Source: Endomychus coccineus
Taxonomy: Eukaryota > Arthropoda > Insecta > Coleoptera > Endomychidae
Length of the DNA: 64,000 bases
Assembly (NCBI GenBank): GCA_958510875.1
Contig: OY294067.1
Span: 264,714,180-264,778,179, forward strand
Direction of reading: 5' to 3'
The position numbers were made by a program, and so were the translations under genes. This document shows positions 1 to 10,897 of the stretch, one piece after another; position 1 is the first letter of the stretch; the number at the start of each line of letters is the position of its first letter. The notes beneath the pieces were generated by a model, which searched no databases, had not been told where the DNA came from, and saw only the letters and a program-made list of their open reading frames with translations.

Positions 1-597
1 GAGATGAAGAATGTGGAAATAATCTTGCTATGTGGTGCAGTATTCCAACACCCAATCATAAGGAGTATGTATTAATTATGTTTCTATTCCAATTCTATAC
101 AGTATCAAATGAGAACATAAGAACACATATACAGAGTGTCCCGGGACTTATGGGAAAAGAGTCAGGAGCGTATTGGTTAAGCCAAAATAATAGCACTTTA
201 TATACAATTTTGTAGTACAGATAGTTAGAGTCCTCCAAAGATGAAATTGCAAAATAGTTTTTCGAACGGTATAAAATTTTAAGTATTTTTATAACATTAG
301 TGTACCTACGTTTAAAATTGACCTGCAGTGCATTAGTAAAATGGCAGATATCATCAAATCCTTTTTTTTCCTTAGCTAAAACTCTGGGGAAGTCATTTTT
401 GCATACAGAGACTGTCATCCCTATAGAGATTTGGTATCTTCAACCACTAGGACTACGCCATCCCAGAGTAATGGCAATACGATAGGTATGTTTATGATTC
501 TAAAATAAACATACACATACGATCTAAGAATGCTCAAAATTTTATACAAATTAAATGAACCGTTCCAAAATTAAAAACAAATTTTACAATTCCAACT
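1..597. other. Unassigned flank with a Tc1/mariner-like terminus
   Basis: No gene is recognised here. At 130-131 a TA is followed by CAGAGTGTCCCGGGACTTAT, which resembles the CAGGGTGTCCC-type ends of insect Tc1/mariner elements. The mirror motif GGGACACCCTG next to TATA sits at 7714-7724. I found no transposase linked to this end. The longest open frame (95-418, minus) has no recognisable motif and is probably chance. Confidence 0.3.
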
Positions 598-1948
598 TTG
601 GAGGGCTTTTACTCGGAAACGAGTGCTATTATAAATCTTGTTAATAAAGTGCTCAACGACTTAGATGAAAAAATGAAAGTTGATGGAATATTTTTTGACC
701 AGTCACGGGCATTCGATACTATAAACCACAAATTGCTGCTTAGGATTTTAAATTTCAGTGGTATACGGGGAGTTGCTCTGAATTGGGTATCTTCTTTTCT
801 ACTAAACAGAAGCCAAAATGTAATCTTGAGAGCTGAGGGAGAAATCTATTCATCAGACTCCTCAAAATTAGATACAGGAGTACCACAAGGTAGCACTGTT
901 GGACCAATTCTATTCATTGTCTATATAAACAGCATCACTGAAAGTCTGAAAAACGCCAGCCTCACTCTTTTTGCGGACGATGCATCAGCAGTGAACTAGG
1001 AAAATGATATTGATAGTCTTTCCACAAGTGTAAATAATTGCATTAAAGATATGCAACAATTCTGCTGCAATCACGGATTGGTACTGAACAGTTCAAAAAC
1101 GGAACTAATTATGTTCAAAACTGCCAAAATCGATTATAGTCTTCTTGCTAGAATTGATAAAATTAGTATAAAAAATAGTGATGTAGTAAAGTTTCTAGGG
1201 CTACACATTGACTCAAATTTGTCCTGGTATGCTCATGTTGATAAAGTTATCAGTAAACTGGCAACACACAGTTATGTGATTTGGCAGATGAGACAGTCTG
1301 TAAATCGGGAAACACTCTTAAAATATTACTTTGCATATGTGAACTCTACATTGAGTTATGGTATCTCAGCATGGGGTAATTCAAATAGAATTTCTGATGT
1401 CTTAGTGTTTCAAAAAAGAATCATCCGCACAATAACTTTTAAAAGTAGATTTTTTTCTTGTGGAAATTTGTTCAAGCAACTTGAAGTTTTGACTGTGATA
1501 TCCTTGTATATATTTAATTGTGTTCAATATGTTCGTAAAAGTAGAGCCATTTTTAGTTTGCGTGGAGAAGACAGCTCGCGTTACCCTTTAAGGAATCATG
1601 CCAACCTATCACTCCCTATTCATAGACTAACACTGACAGCAAAAGGACCTTACGTATTATGTGTAAAAATATATAATCATATCCCAGTTAATATTAGGTG
1701 TCTAGAGGATAAACAATTTTTCAAGAAAACCAAATCCTTTTTAATACTGAATAGTTTTTATACTTTAGATAAATATTTTGAAACAACATTTGTATAATTG
1801 ATCACATTAATATGTGATTTTTATAGTTTTTTTGTTTTGTTTTTTCAATATCTGTAATTGTAATTTTATCCTTAAGTTTTATGACATTTTCAAATACATG
1901 TATTATCATGTCTTATTGAAATAAACTATTATTATTATTATTATTATA
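598..1948 (+). pseudogene. Non-LTR retrotransposon RT, 5'-truncated, one in-frame stop, (ATT)n tail
   Basis: This is the C-terminal half of a LINE reverse transcriptase. The frame 598-1797 is continuous except for a TAG at 997-999. It carries the RT block with GVPQGSTVGPILF and the catalytic FADD (about 976-981), then the thumb region with FLGLHIDSNLSW and the typical LSYGISAWGN block. No RNase H follows, which fits CR1/L2/Jockey-type rather than I-type elements. About 130 bp of 3' UTR ends in AATAAACT followed by (ATT)n to 1948, a normal simple-repeat LINE tail. The endonuclease and N-terminal RT are missing, as expected for a 5'-truncated, dead insertion. The frame has no ATG at its left edge, so 598 only marks where the readable match begins. 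The clade is not fixed. Confidence 0.8.
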
Positions 1949-1954
1949 TAACCA

Positions 1955-2208
1955 GAAATCACATCCGCAATCCGCTGCCAAAGCATCCGGCTTTAACAGA
2001 GCAAATTTTGCAACGTTTTTTGAGCTTTTGGTACAAATTATGGAAAATTATAATTTTCAGCCGCGTAGAATCTACAACTGCGATGTTCCCAATAAACCCA
2101 AAACTCCTGATAAGTTGTACTTTTCATCAAATTTTACAGCATATCTTTCAGACCTCGTTTTAGCGCATACTCACCGCTCTACGGCAAAACAGATGGAGTA
2201 CCTTTCTG
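1955..2208 (+). pseudogene. pogo/Tigger-like (CENP-B/jerky type) DDE transposase fragment
   Basis: The plus-strand translation reads KASGFNRANFATFFELLVQI and then NFQPRRIYNCD. This resembles the start of the DDE domain in pogo/Tigger/jerky-type transposases, where the family has a motif like RIYNxDETG. Here the residues after NCD are replaced (VPNKPK), so the catalytic DE context is lost. The match fades after about 2090. At 2209 the sequence switches abruptly to the 3'-truncated edge of a minus-strand mariner, so this fragment and the mariner abut at a breakpoint. It is a decayed fragment with no function expected. A second piece that could come from the same superfamily (C-terminal region) is at 58185-58765. 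Confidence 0.5.
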
Positions 2209-3146
2209 TTTATGCAATTTTGCCATTGCGACTGCGGACCTGTGTACCGGTGCGTTGTCCTGGTGGAAAAGCACTTTTTTCTTTAGTCAAATGCGGCCGC
2301 TTTCGCTTCATATCGGCATCGAATCGATCCAACAGCTCTGCATAATATACGCCGGTGATTGTTTTGCCCTTTTCAAGGTAATCGATATACACGATACCGT
2401 GTGCATCCCAAAAACACTGTCGCCCTGACTTTGTTGGCCGATAAACATACTTTTGCCTTTTTCGACTTGAATTTGCCAGGACAAGTCCACTATCTCGACT
2501 GTTCTTTGGTCTTTGTCCACAGTTACGGAACGGCGCAAACAGTCCTTCTTAACGCGCTTGACCATCGCCAAATACTCCTTTGAAGTTGTCAAACGGTCGC
2601 GCTTGTTGTCAACAGAAAGCAAATGCGGCCTATCTGGCAGATAACTTTTTCGTATTCGAAAATTTATGCAAAACGTTCCGTACCCAATCGGTTGAGATGC
2701 ACATATCCCCAGCATTCTCTTCAACTCGCCGATCGTCCAATATCTTACCATGGATTTTATCGACGATTTTTGGCGTTGTAACCTCAATTGGACGACCAGA
2801 ACGTTCGGCGTCCTTTGTGGTCATAGGCTACCACAACGAAAATCAGTAAAGCACTTGTGAACCGTTCCAATCGATGGTGTAGTGTCACCAGAATGTTTAA
2901 CATGCGATCCTTTGGTTTGCGTAATTTTTTTTCCACGCAAGAAATAATGTACTCAACACGCTAAATTCACTTTCTCCCATGTTTACAAAAATCTTCAAGG
3001 TTGCTTGTTTTCGATGGATGTTAAAACAGAACGGAATGACTTATCAGTCTGAAAATTTCAATGCGTTCTATTTAAAGATGTTACATCGGATTTCCGATTG
3101 TGGCGCCATCTGTTTTATTGTTCAGGGACTTTTCACATTGCCCTCG
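2209..3146 (-). mobile_element. mariner copy M1, 5' end intact, 3' end lost, transposase broken
   Basis: This is a mariner (DD34D) remnant on the minus strand. Its 5' terminal repeat is present: read on the minus strand it starts CGAGGGCAATGTGAAAAGTC, next to TA at 3147-3148. Reading leftward, the N-terminal helix-turn-helix region (2824-2630, with RSGRPIEVTTPKIVDKIHG) is followed by frameshifted catalytic-domain pieces in several frames. These include the DRLTTSKEYLAM segment (2787-2308) and a shifted version of the HQDNAP region near 2250. The copy stops at 2209, just after the segment for the second catalytic aspartate, where a pogo-like fragment begins. The 3' third and the right terminal repeat are missing. 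It is a dead copy with multiple frameshifts. Confidence 0.85.
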
Positions 3147-4764
3147 TACATAGGTAAAACATGACTCAGCTTCAGTGTACGGTACCAAAAACACTCCAAA
3201 CTCACATTGAACACAGCCCAGATATTTTGAATGTACAACAAAATAGACGTCATCCCAATAACAGGCTTCCCCATGCCGACCCCCCAGTTAATGAGTAATT
3301 TTGAGTATTCCAATGTGTGGAGATTATGCGTATATTTGTGTTTTATTCACATTTTAGAATGCCATCATATTCAACAGTAGAATACTCTTTAGAAATAAGA
3401 TGAATAATACAACCATTCGTGGAATAAAATATAAAACCCGAAATAATATGGGTAGGATGGAGTTGTGTTCTAGACAGTGAAATATTTTTGCATTCTTAAT
3501 CAGCTCTTCGCTAGCATTTTCTCAACAAAGTATAGTTGGTTGTCATTTATTAGAAGTTACTGATTGATGAATCCAACACAAGAAGCATTCGAATCGAATC
3601 CATCAAATCGTATCCCAGCATTAAACGGGTATCTAATTATATAATGCATTTTATATGTTCTATTTACTTAGCGAAAGATTGACGATCTTCCTCAGTATAA
3701 ATATTAACTGAAGACTCGATATTAGCGTGAGTCTAAAAATCCAAATAAACAGCCGTGTTTTCACGTAAATTGATTAATGGGGTGCCAAATCTATACAACT
3801 TAATTCCAGAGTTGATTTATTGCCAAGCGACGACCAGAACAGAATCCTTTTGCTGCATATGCAAGCAAACCACTGACTTCTTCATTAAATATACGTATGT
3901 TTTGACTCGTCACGCAATACTGATTAATCGTATCTATTCAATTAAAAATTATTGTATTCTTGGCAAGGTCATGTTATTAATAATTAATAATGAAGTTTGG
4001 ATAAGCCATGCAGCTTCTGTGTCACTTAAGATTAATTAGACTGCTTCATGAAGCTGGGTACCTCGGATTCTCGGATGCTAGAGTTAATCAGCTCTTCAAA
4101 TTTGTTCAAATTGAAAACGTTTGAATTTTAGATGCACAGAATATTTTGGCATCATGAATTTCGATTTCGTCGTATTTTTCTTCAGTCTGAGATAATATTA
4201 TATTTTCGGAACGGTATAGTTTCAACACTTATCTTACCTTCTGATAAACAATAATCTATTGTAGAATAAACTCGGAACTGAAAGAATTGAAAGAATATTT
4301 TGATTTTATTTCCATCGAAGGAAAATATATAGCTGAAATTGTATTGCTGTAGAGCTTACTGGCTTGAGGATTTCATTGTCTTCTATTTACTATTGAAATT
4401 GGCATTCACAATGTTGATACAAATATATCAAATAAAGTGTATATGTTTAATGCATACTAATATTATATAATACAATATTATACGATGTGTTTCATCTAAA
4501 ACGCACATTACAATTATTTTGAGTTCTAACGATGATACAAATCTGATAATTTGTACCAGGTCATAATCGATTATTTGCTGCTCAATAAAAGTATTTTCAA
4601 GATGGTGGTACTTCCGATTATGCTAAAAGTGGACACCAGTTTCGTCGTTTCGAACGAAAAGTTCATTTTCGTTGTGTTTTCAGATTCCTCATCGTTGTTT
4701 GAGATGTTCCATAACATTCAATTCAGAAAGTGATTTTGAAAATTTGTCCCGTATTTTTTTTTGC
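3147..4764. other. No recognisable gene
   Basis: AT-rich spacer between two mariner remnants. The open frames here (for example 3755-4039 and 4551-4733) show no domain motifs, and I see no tandem repeat or inverted-repeat structure. Confidence 0.5.
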
Positions 4765-4890
4765 GGAAAAAATTTATGTATGATATTGGACGATCGGCGA
4801 GTTAAAGTGCACGAGACTGCTGAGGCTGTGGGCATATCAGCCGAATGGGTACAGAACATTTTGCATGAATTTTTTAATAGTAGAAACTTA
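4765..4890 (+). mobile_element. mariner copy M2, left part (helix-turn-helix coding remnant)
   Basis: The plus-strand sequence matches the N-terminal DNA-binding part of the same mariner family: the ILDDRRVKVHETAEAVGISA segment, then a tryptophan-containing helix and ILHEFFNS. The 5' terminal repeat is missing, so the copy is truncated at about 4765. At 4889-4890 the reading is cut at a TA by the DD41D element (4891-6929). It resumes at 6930 at the matching position of the transposase, as shown by comparison with the copy at 39351-40051. Confidence 0.85.
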
Positions 4891-5383
4891 CAGGGTGTTC
4901 CATCTCAGACGAGCCACTCCGTATATTTCTTATCCCATAGTGAGTGGAAAAATCTCCCGAAACACGTCGAATGATTTTGTTTGGGGGACATCTTTTGACG
5001 TATATTTGAGGCTTGAACGAGCAACCCCCTAATAGGGGGCGCTTCAACCCCTCAAAATTGAATAGGGGAGAGCGGTTGAGTGATACGTCATTTGAAAGGT
5101 CTAGGAAGCTTCTTTACAACGGTGTATGAAAAACGTAAATTTGATGAACCGTTTTCGCCAAAAATTAATTTTGTTGCTCGAATGCGCCACCTTGAATATT
5201 TTGGTTATTTGTACAATGTACAAGCTCATTTTTATTAAGCCTTTTTTACAAACTTAAACAATCTTCAAAAAATCACATTCGTGAAAAAATTGAATTGTGT
5301 TGTCATGCTTACTATGAAAAAAATTTAATCTGCGTGTTCAAATCAAATGTTCAAATTGTCCTCCATTGACTTCCATACAATAA
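4891..5383. repeat. Left long inverted-repeat arm of DD41D copy 1
   Basis: About 490 bp that recur, inverted, at 6583-6929. The arm contains a smaller palindromic section (AACCCCCTAATAGGGGG near 5023). Its inner end covers the transposase stop codon and about the last 15 codons. Confidence 0.85.
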
Positions 5384-6410
5384 TTCAATCTTGACTGAAA
5401 CCCGTCTCTAACATGGTTCAGCATTATTGGAGTTATTTGACGACACTCATTTACAATTCGTAGGCGTAGTTCGTCCAAATTTTCAGGCTGAGTCACAAAA
5501 ATCTTGGACTTAAGATGTCCCCACAAGAAGAAGTCCAAAGGGTTCAGGTCAGGAGATCGGGCAGGCCACTCCATAGAACCTCTTCTTCCAATTCAACGAC
5601 CGGGGTATTGCAAATTGAGGTATTGGCGAACTGGTGCGGCGTAGTGAGGAGGAGCTCCGTCTTGTTGGAAATGCAATTGTTGTTCAAGTAGTAGAGGATC
5701 GTTTTCTAATTGTTCAGTTATTAACGGATCAATCGCATTTTCCAACATTTCAAGATAAATTTCGCCATTTAAATTACCAGGAATAAACAGAGGTCCAATT
5801 AGGTGGTCTCCCAAAATTCCTACCCAAACGTTTAGCTTTTCCCGATGTTGAGTGTGAGCTTCTCGAAATACATGTGGATTTATATCGCTCCAAATTCTAC
5901 AGTTATGCCGGTTAACCTCTCCATTAAGTAAAAAAGGGCATTCGTCAGAAAAGCAAACGTTGCACATGAAATTTGGGTTATTGTTGATACGCTCGATCAT
6001 AATTTCGCAAAACTCTTGCTTTCGATCCCAATCATCATCATTTAATTCCTGAATTAATTTAATTTTGTACGGATGGAACTTGTGTTTATGTAAAATTCTG
6101 AAAACGTTAGATTGGCTAATACCGGAAGCTGCAGAAAGTTGTCGTACAGATTGCGTGTTTGGCATAAGTTGGACATGTCCCAATACCGCCACAGCTGCTC
6201 CTTCATCATTAACAATTCCAATGGGTGCCCTTTTTTTATCCATTACTGAACCTGTCTCCACAAATTTTGAAGTCAATTCCATTACGTACTTATGGCGAAC
6301 GCTACGTTCAGGATAGTTTTCGTTAAATATCCTTGCAGCCGCTCGGGCATAATTTTGATTTTGGTAATAAACGCTAACCAGCTCAAACGTTCTTGCAATG
6401 TGTACACCAT
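5338..6410 (-). pseudogene. DD41D transposase, one stop and one frameshift
   Basis: This would encode a transposase of about 357 residues. The ATG is at 6410-6408 (MVYTLQER). One base is missing about nine codons in, judged against copy 2. The frame is then open from an internal methionine at 6282 to a TGA at 5592-5590, where family context and copy 2 have tryptophan (YPGR-stop-IGRRG), and continues to the TGA at 5340-5338. An N-terminal helix-turn-helix region (about residues 15-110, SVRQLSAASGISQSNVFRIL) precedes the catalytic core: first D in VCFSDE, second in FQQDGAPPH, third in SPDLNPLDFF. I count 41 residues between the second and third aspartates, hence DD41D rather than mariner DD34D or Tc1 DD34E. 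It cuts and pastes DNA at TA sites; this copy cannot make a full protein. Confidence 0.88.
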
Positions 6411-6582
6411 ATTTTTTGAAATTTTAACCAAATCAGCAAAGTAGTAACTCAACAGATTGATTAAAATCATGAAGTGATCGAAGAAACGTTAAAACCAGAT
6501 AAACACCTTCTAAGAACAAAAAATGAAAGCAACATAAGGAAATGTTTTGCTATTTTTTATTTATTAGTTTGAGAGAATGTAT

Positions 6583-6929
6583 TATTGTATGGAAGTCAAT
6601 GGAGGACAATTTGAACATTTGATTTAAACACGCAGATTAAATTTTTTTCATTGTAAGCATGACAACACAATTCAATTTTTTTACGAATGTGATTTTTTGA
6701 AGATTGTTTAAATTTGTAAAAAAAGCTTAATAAAAATGAGCTTGTACATTGTACAAATAACCAGAATATTCAAGCAGCATTCGAGCAACAAAATTAATTT
6801 TTGGCGAAAACGGTTCATCAAATTTACGTTTTTCACCCCCCTTTGTAAAGAGGCGTGTTTCGGGAGATTTTTCCACTCACTATGGGATAAGAAATATACG
6901 GGGTGGCTCGTCTGAGATGCAACATCCTG
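6583..6929. repeat. Right inverted-repeat arm of DD41D copy 1, internally deleted
   Basis: Inverted counterpart of 4891-5383. It starts with TTATTGTATGGAAGTCAATG, an extra copy of the transposase C-terminal codons, and ends at the TA-flanked terminus. About 150 bp in the middle are missing compared with the other three arms in this window. Confidence 0.85.
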
Positions 6930-7575
6930 TATATGCCATGTGGGTGACGTATTTGCTCTCTGTTGACAACAAGCGCGATCGTATGACAACTTCGAAGGAG
7001 TGTTTGGCAATGTTCGAGCGTGATAACAAGGACTTTTTGCGCCGTTTCGTTACCGTGTACGAAACATGGATCCATCACAACACACCATCAGAGACCAAGG
7101 AACAGTCGAAACAATGTACTTGTACTGGCGAATCGAAGTCAAAAAAGGCCAAAGTGTTGGATGGGTTCGACGCCGACTTGCAGCAAAAGCGGCCGCATTT
7201 GGCAAACAAAAAAGTGCTCTTCCACCAGGACAACGCACCGGCGCACGGGTCCTCAGTTGCAATGGTAAAATTGCATGGATTGCGCCACGAATATGGTCAT
7301 CCACCATATTGTCCATACTTGGCTCCCTGCGATTTTTATCTATCTCTAAACTTGAAGAAATGGCTCGGCGGAAAGAGATTTGGCCTCATCGCTAAAACAA
7401 ACGCCTATTTTGGAGGATTGCTGAGATCGTATTATTTGGAAGGGATCGAAAAATTAGAAAAACGTTGGACGAAGTGTATCGGGCTCCAAGGAGATTATGT
7501 TGAGAACTAAAATAAGTTTTGACCAAATAAATCATTTCTTGTTCCATTTCTTAGAGACATTTATCCTTGCCCTCG
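6930..7575 (+). mobile_element. mariner copy M2, right part with catalytic domain and 3' terminal repeat
   Basis: The continuation of M2 after the DD41D insertion. The frame 6917-7510 begins in the DD41D terminus and enters mariner sequence at the WVTYLLSVDNKRDRMTTSKE region. It then shows the first catalytic region degraded (VYETWIHHNT, where the family has DET), the second intact (HQDNAPAH), the third as LAPCDFYLS, and the C-terminal GIEKLEKRWTKCIGL. The protein ends at 7510. The 3' UTR (TTTTGACCAAATAAATCATT) leads to the terminal repeat, which ends CCTTGCCCTCG at 7575 next to TA. The Asp-to-Tyr change at the first catalytic site and the disrupted middle make it non-functional. Confidence 0.87.
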
Positions 7576-8929
7576 TAGAACTGATTAATCACAGCCACCC
7601 CGAGTTTTTCATAACAGTGAAATCGACACCGGTACTAGTAGAGTTTTCTAAAACTTCGAATGTTTGTAGCTCAATTACTATAGACTCTTAGGCATTTTTG
7701 ACATGAAATGTATGGGACACCCTGTATAATCAATTTGCACTAAACCATAGTAAGTGATAGGATATGTGAATGTTTTCATATAGAAGTGTTCAAATGAGAG
7801 TCATTTTTTTCTTTCCTTAAAATGCATGATTTTGAAATATCACACTAGTGTAGTCCTGGTGAAAATTACTTCAAAATGAGGTAACACAAGGAAGTATCCC
7901 ATTTATAACTTCAAGAGGTGGTGATTTTTCTGGTCCTCTTTTATAATATTGTTTTTTCTCCAATGTTTCTAATAAAATTGAGAAAACAGATTAAGAAATA
8001 CCTCGTCATAAAATGGATATCATATTGATGACATTACAATTACTAACTTCCATCATACTGTCAGTAGTTGGCGACATACTTTGTAATATAATCACTATTA
8101 CAAGTATTATTTAATGGATTAAATACATCTATTAAATTACTGTTATCTGTTCAATCATCCTAAATCCCTGTTAGTTGGTGCTTTGGTATGAGTAAGCATT
8201 TGAAGAAAAAAAATTGAAATAACTCAATATAAGATATGTTTTTTATTGATTTTACGATCAATTTGAACGATAAAACAATGTTGATAATAACTGTATCATT
8301 ACCGCCAATTAGCCTAATCACTTTTAATTTAATGTTTGCACATAAAATAATGCATCAGGTTTAGCAAGGCAATAAAGTCAGTCTCCATAATTGTTGTATA
8401 TTACTTGAATAATAAATTTCAACTCGCTTAACTTGTAGACGTTCAAGTTATGATTGCTTCATATGCTTCGTTAATTTTTAGATCCCTATTTAATATTTTC
8501 AATTACTATTCGCTGGTCCCTTCAATCAAAATTATGCTAATTGTTCTCAAGTCAATGATTGATAAACCCTTCGCCTTGCAGTTGATATATCTACTGTCTT
8601 CTGTTTAATACACTAATCAAAACAAAAGGAGCTACCACTTTCTTTGTTTATTTTTTATTTGTGCTGCCAAGTACAAAGTCATGTGTATATGATGAGATTT
8701 TCATAACAACACAAGAAAAATATGTAAGAGCAAGAGATAAATCAGTGTATCAACTTGCTTGTTTAGTTTCGCTCGAATAATGAATGAATCAAAATGAATG
8801 TTGATGCACTTGATAGACCACAAAGGTGTGGAGTGTACGTAATACAGATTCAGATTGCAAGGGTCATCAGTTCATCACTCTAGTCTAGGTTTGGAATATA
8901 TGGTATTGTAAGAAGGCAACCTTTTTCTC
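7576..8929. other. No recognisable gene; possible transposon terminus at 7714-7724
   Basis: AT-rich. A GGGACACCCTG end followed by TATA at 7714-7728 resembles a Tc1/mariner-type terminus. The frame at 7497-7691 lies in mariner 3' UTR and beyond it and has no domain. I see nothing else. Confidence 0.45.
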
Positions 8930-9716
8930 ACATTTGTCGACATTGTCAGACTATTACGAGTTTGGAGACGTTCAATCGAACGTTATTTGGAGGGTAGGTA
9001 CTATTGTTGCAGGAGAGTCCATTTTGATTTGGATGGTATAACTCCGAATAGGCGCGTTGAGCTGGAGGCAATTCGTGAGGAGTGAATAACGGAACGTCGG
9101 TATATAGGCGAAATTTTGGAACTGCATCTATACATTATATAAAACGCAGATACCATGCGAATACCACGCACTCACTAACTGACTCATTTCCGAATCGGAT
9201 AAAAGGGATTCGATAAATTTTGGGGTTTTTACAGTTAATATGACCACGGTTTTCTTTGGCAGCTCCATATTTCAATAAATTATCACATTTCAGAATACCT
9301 ATGTATGACAGAACATACATAACTCCCTAACCAGACCGTTCACATTTACATGACAGGTAGCTGAAACATTGATACTCACACAATGTCCGTGACAGACGAC
9401 TCCATTACATAGATAAGCTTGTGAATTCAAATAAACTTTCACGGAACATAGAGTACAGTTTGACATATGCATCAAGTGTTGAAACTTGGGGAGTGACACA
9501 GCGACAGCGGGCCGACGCCTTACTTTCTACGCCAATGGACAACTGCTAGTAGTACTGTATACCCACAATATTCAGCTTGGAGCAAGAAAATGACCGTTGA
9601 TAAATCGCCAAGATTGTACAACATTTCCTTGAGGACCACAATATAGTAGTGATGAATTGGAACTCCCGTAGTCCAAGCCTCTTCTGCACGTCTTCTGGGA
9701 CACTCTTGGGCAGTGA

Positions 9717-9720
<4 letters not shown>
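8930..9720 (+). pseudogene. Tc1-like transposase remnants
   Basis: Two decayed plus-strand pieces. The clearer one (about 9585-9720) reads QENDR, two stops, then IAKIVQHFLEDHNIVVMNW and SRSPSL. This corresponds to the DNARPHxA...SPDLNPIE block of Tc1 transposases, with the second catalytic aspartate region mutated and the SPDLN block frameshifted; the following bases still read as LG. The weaker one (about 8990-9125) reads ITPNRRVELEAIREE then ITERRYIGEILE and could match the segment just before it in Tc1 proteins. The sequence between them (about 9140-9500) is unassigned. The remnant ends where the (ATA)n tract begins at 9721, which may be the tail of an inserted LINE. Confidence 0.5.
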
Positions 9721-9752
<32 letters not shown>

Positions 9753-9777
9753 CTGCATTGAATATAATAATAATAAT
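9721..9777. repeat. (ATA)n microsatellite
   Basis: Two AT-only trinucleotide tracts (9721-9753 and 9764-9777) separated by CTGCATTG. Read on the minus strand they are (TTA)n, and could be the 3' tail of the minus-strand LINE at 10240-10860. Confidence 0.75.
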
Positions 9778-10239
9778 AGTATATAATTATGATCAACAAT
9801 AAGATAAATTCAACAATAAAGTTAAGAAAGACCACGGAAGTTCCATAGTTGAAACTTGTTTGTGGTACAGCAAACGTTATTATTTGATATTATTCATTAC
9901 TCATTAATAATATTATCTAAAAAAGGATTTATATTTACCCATATATATACATATGTATATACACACATCTACACATATATACATATACATTTACATTATA
10001 CACTCATACATGAACATATCTATAATTTATAAATTATTTAAGTATATTGTTACTACAATATTAATATGATAAAATTGAATACAATGAAGATTGTTATACA
10101 ATTTGAAATCATTCATATTCCAATATTTATTGTAATAAGTCTCTACATGTTATGACTTGTGATTATATACAATTCTAGTTTCTTCTTTCAAACGATCACT
10201 ATTGTCTCTCAACAACATATAGGAATTACATGTGTATCA

Positions 10240-10860
10240 CTATAATAAATTTTGCATCACTTCACTCTCATTTGCACTTATTAACCAATTTGTTAAAAGG
10301 TTATGTAATCTTGGATATATATAATTACACGAATGCTGGCCTATAGTTTTTTTTACTCTTGGTATTTGTAATGATTGCTGTTTCTGTAATCTAGTGTCAT
10401 ACTCATGTTCTATATAGTTTTTGTCTGTTTTTTGAATTAATATTTTTCTTGCAAATATCATTTTTATATCAAGTAATGCAGCATCAGTGAATAAAGCCTT
10501 ACTAGGATATCGAAAGTTTTTATTATCGATGATTTTTACTATCCTTTTTTGTGCAGATTCTAGTTTCCTTAGATATGATTTGGAGACTCCGCCCCATGCG
10601 ATAATGCCATAGCTCAAGTGACTTTCCACTAGTGCATAATAGAGTATTCTCAGTTCAGTGATCTTTAGAACCAATTTTAATTGTTTGAATTTATATATTA
10701 TTTTCCTAATTTTTTTTGTTAAATTCTCAATGTGGAAATTCCATTTCAGATGTGAATTAATAATTATTCCTAAATATCTCACATATTCCGTTTTTTCTAT
10801 TTTCAAATTTGTATTCTCTGTATTTATAGTAATGTTTAATTCCGGTAAGTGACTGCGATC
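10240..10860 (-). pseudogene. Non-LTR RT C-terminal fragment
   Basis: A minus-strand frame (10806-10240, readable from about 10860) with the LINE thumb block YLGIIINSHLKW, the LSYGIIAWGG block and the following KRIVKIIDNK helix. The catalytic FADD region and everything 5' of it are missing, so only about 200 C-terminal residues remain, without an internal stop. A 3' UTR of up to about 460 bp, including a TA/CA-rich low-complexity tract (9945-10010), would lead to the (ATA)n tract at 9721-9777. It is similar in type, though not obviously the same family, as the LINE at 598-1948. Confidence 0.75.
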
Positions 10861-10897
10861 GTCAATACTCCGGAATTTTCCACCGGTTTTAAATTTT

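Larger units (their letters stand above)
4891..6929 (-). mobile_element. DD41D Tc1/mariner element with long inverted repeats, copy 1
   Basis: A 2039-bp element bounded by CAGGGTGTTCCATCTCAGAC at the left and its reverse complement (AGATGCAACATCCTG) at the right, flanked by TA at 4889-4890 and 6930-6931. It lies inside mariner M2, and removing it plus one TA restores an alignable mariner reading. The left arm is about 490 bp (4891-5383). The right arm is shorter (6583-6929) because about 150 bp of its middle is absent relative to the left arm, with the gap near 6853. The single transposase gene runs leftward between the arms and its last codons lie inside the left arm. Copy 2 is at 29546-31680 in the opposite orientation. 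Confidence 0.9.

Noticed and set aside
95..418. 107-codon minus-strand frame near the left edge
   Set aside because: No motif or family resemblance, and it overlaps a transposon-like end.
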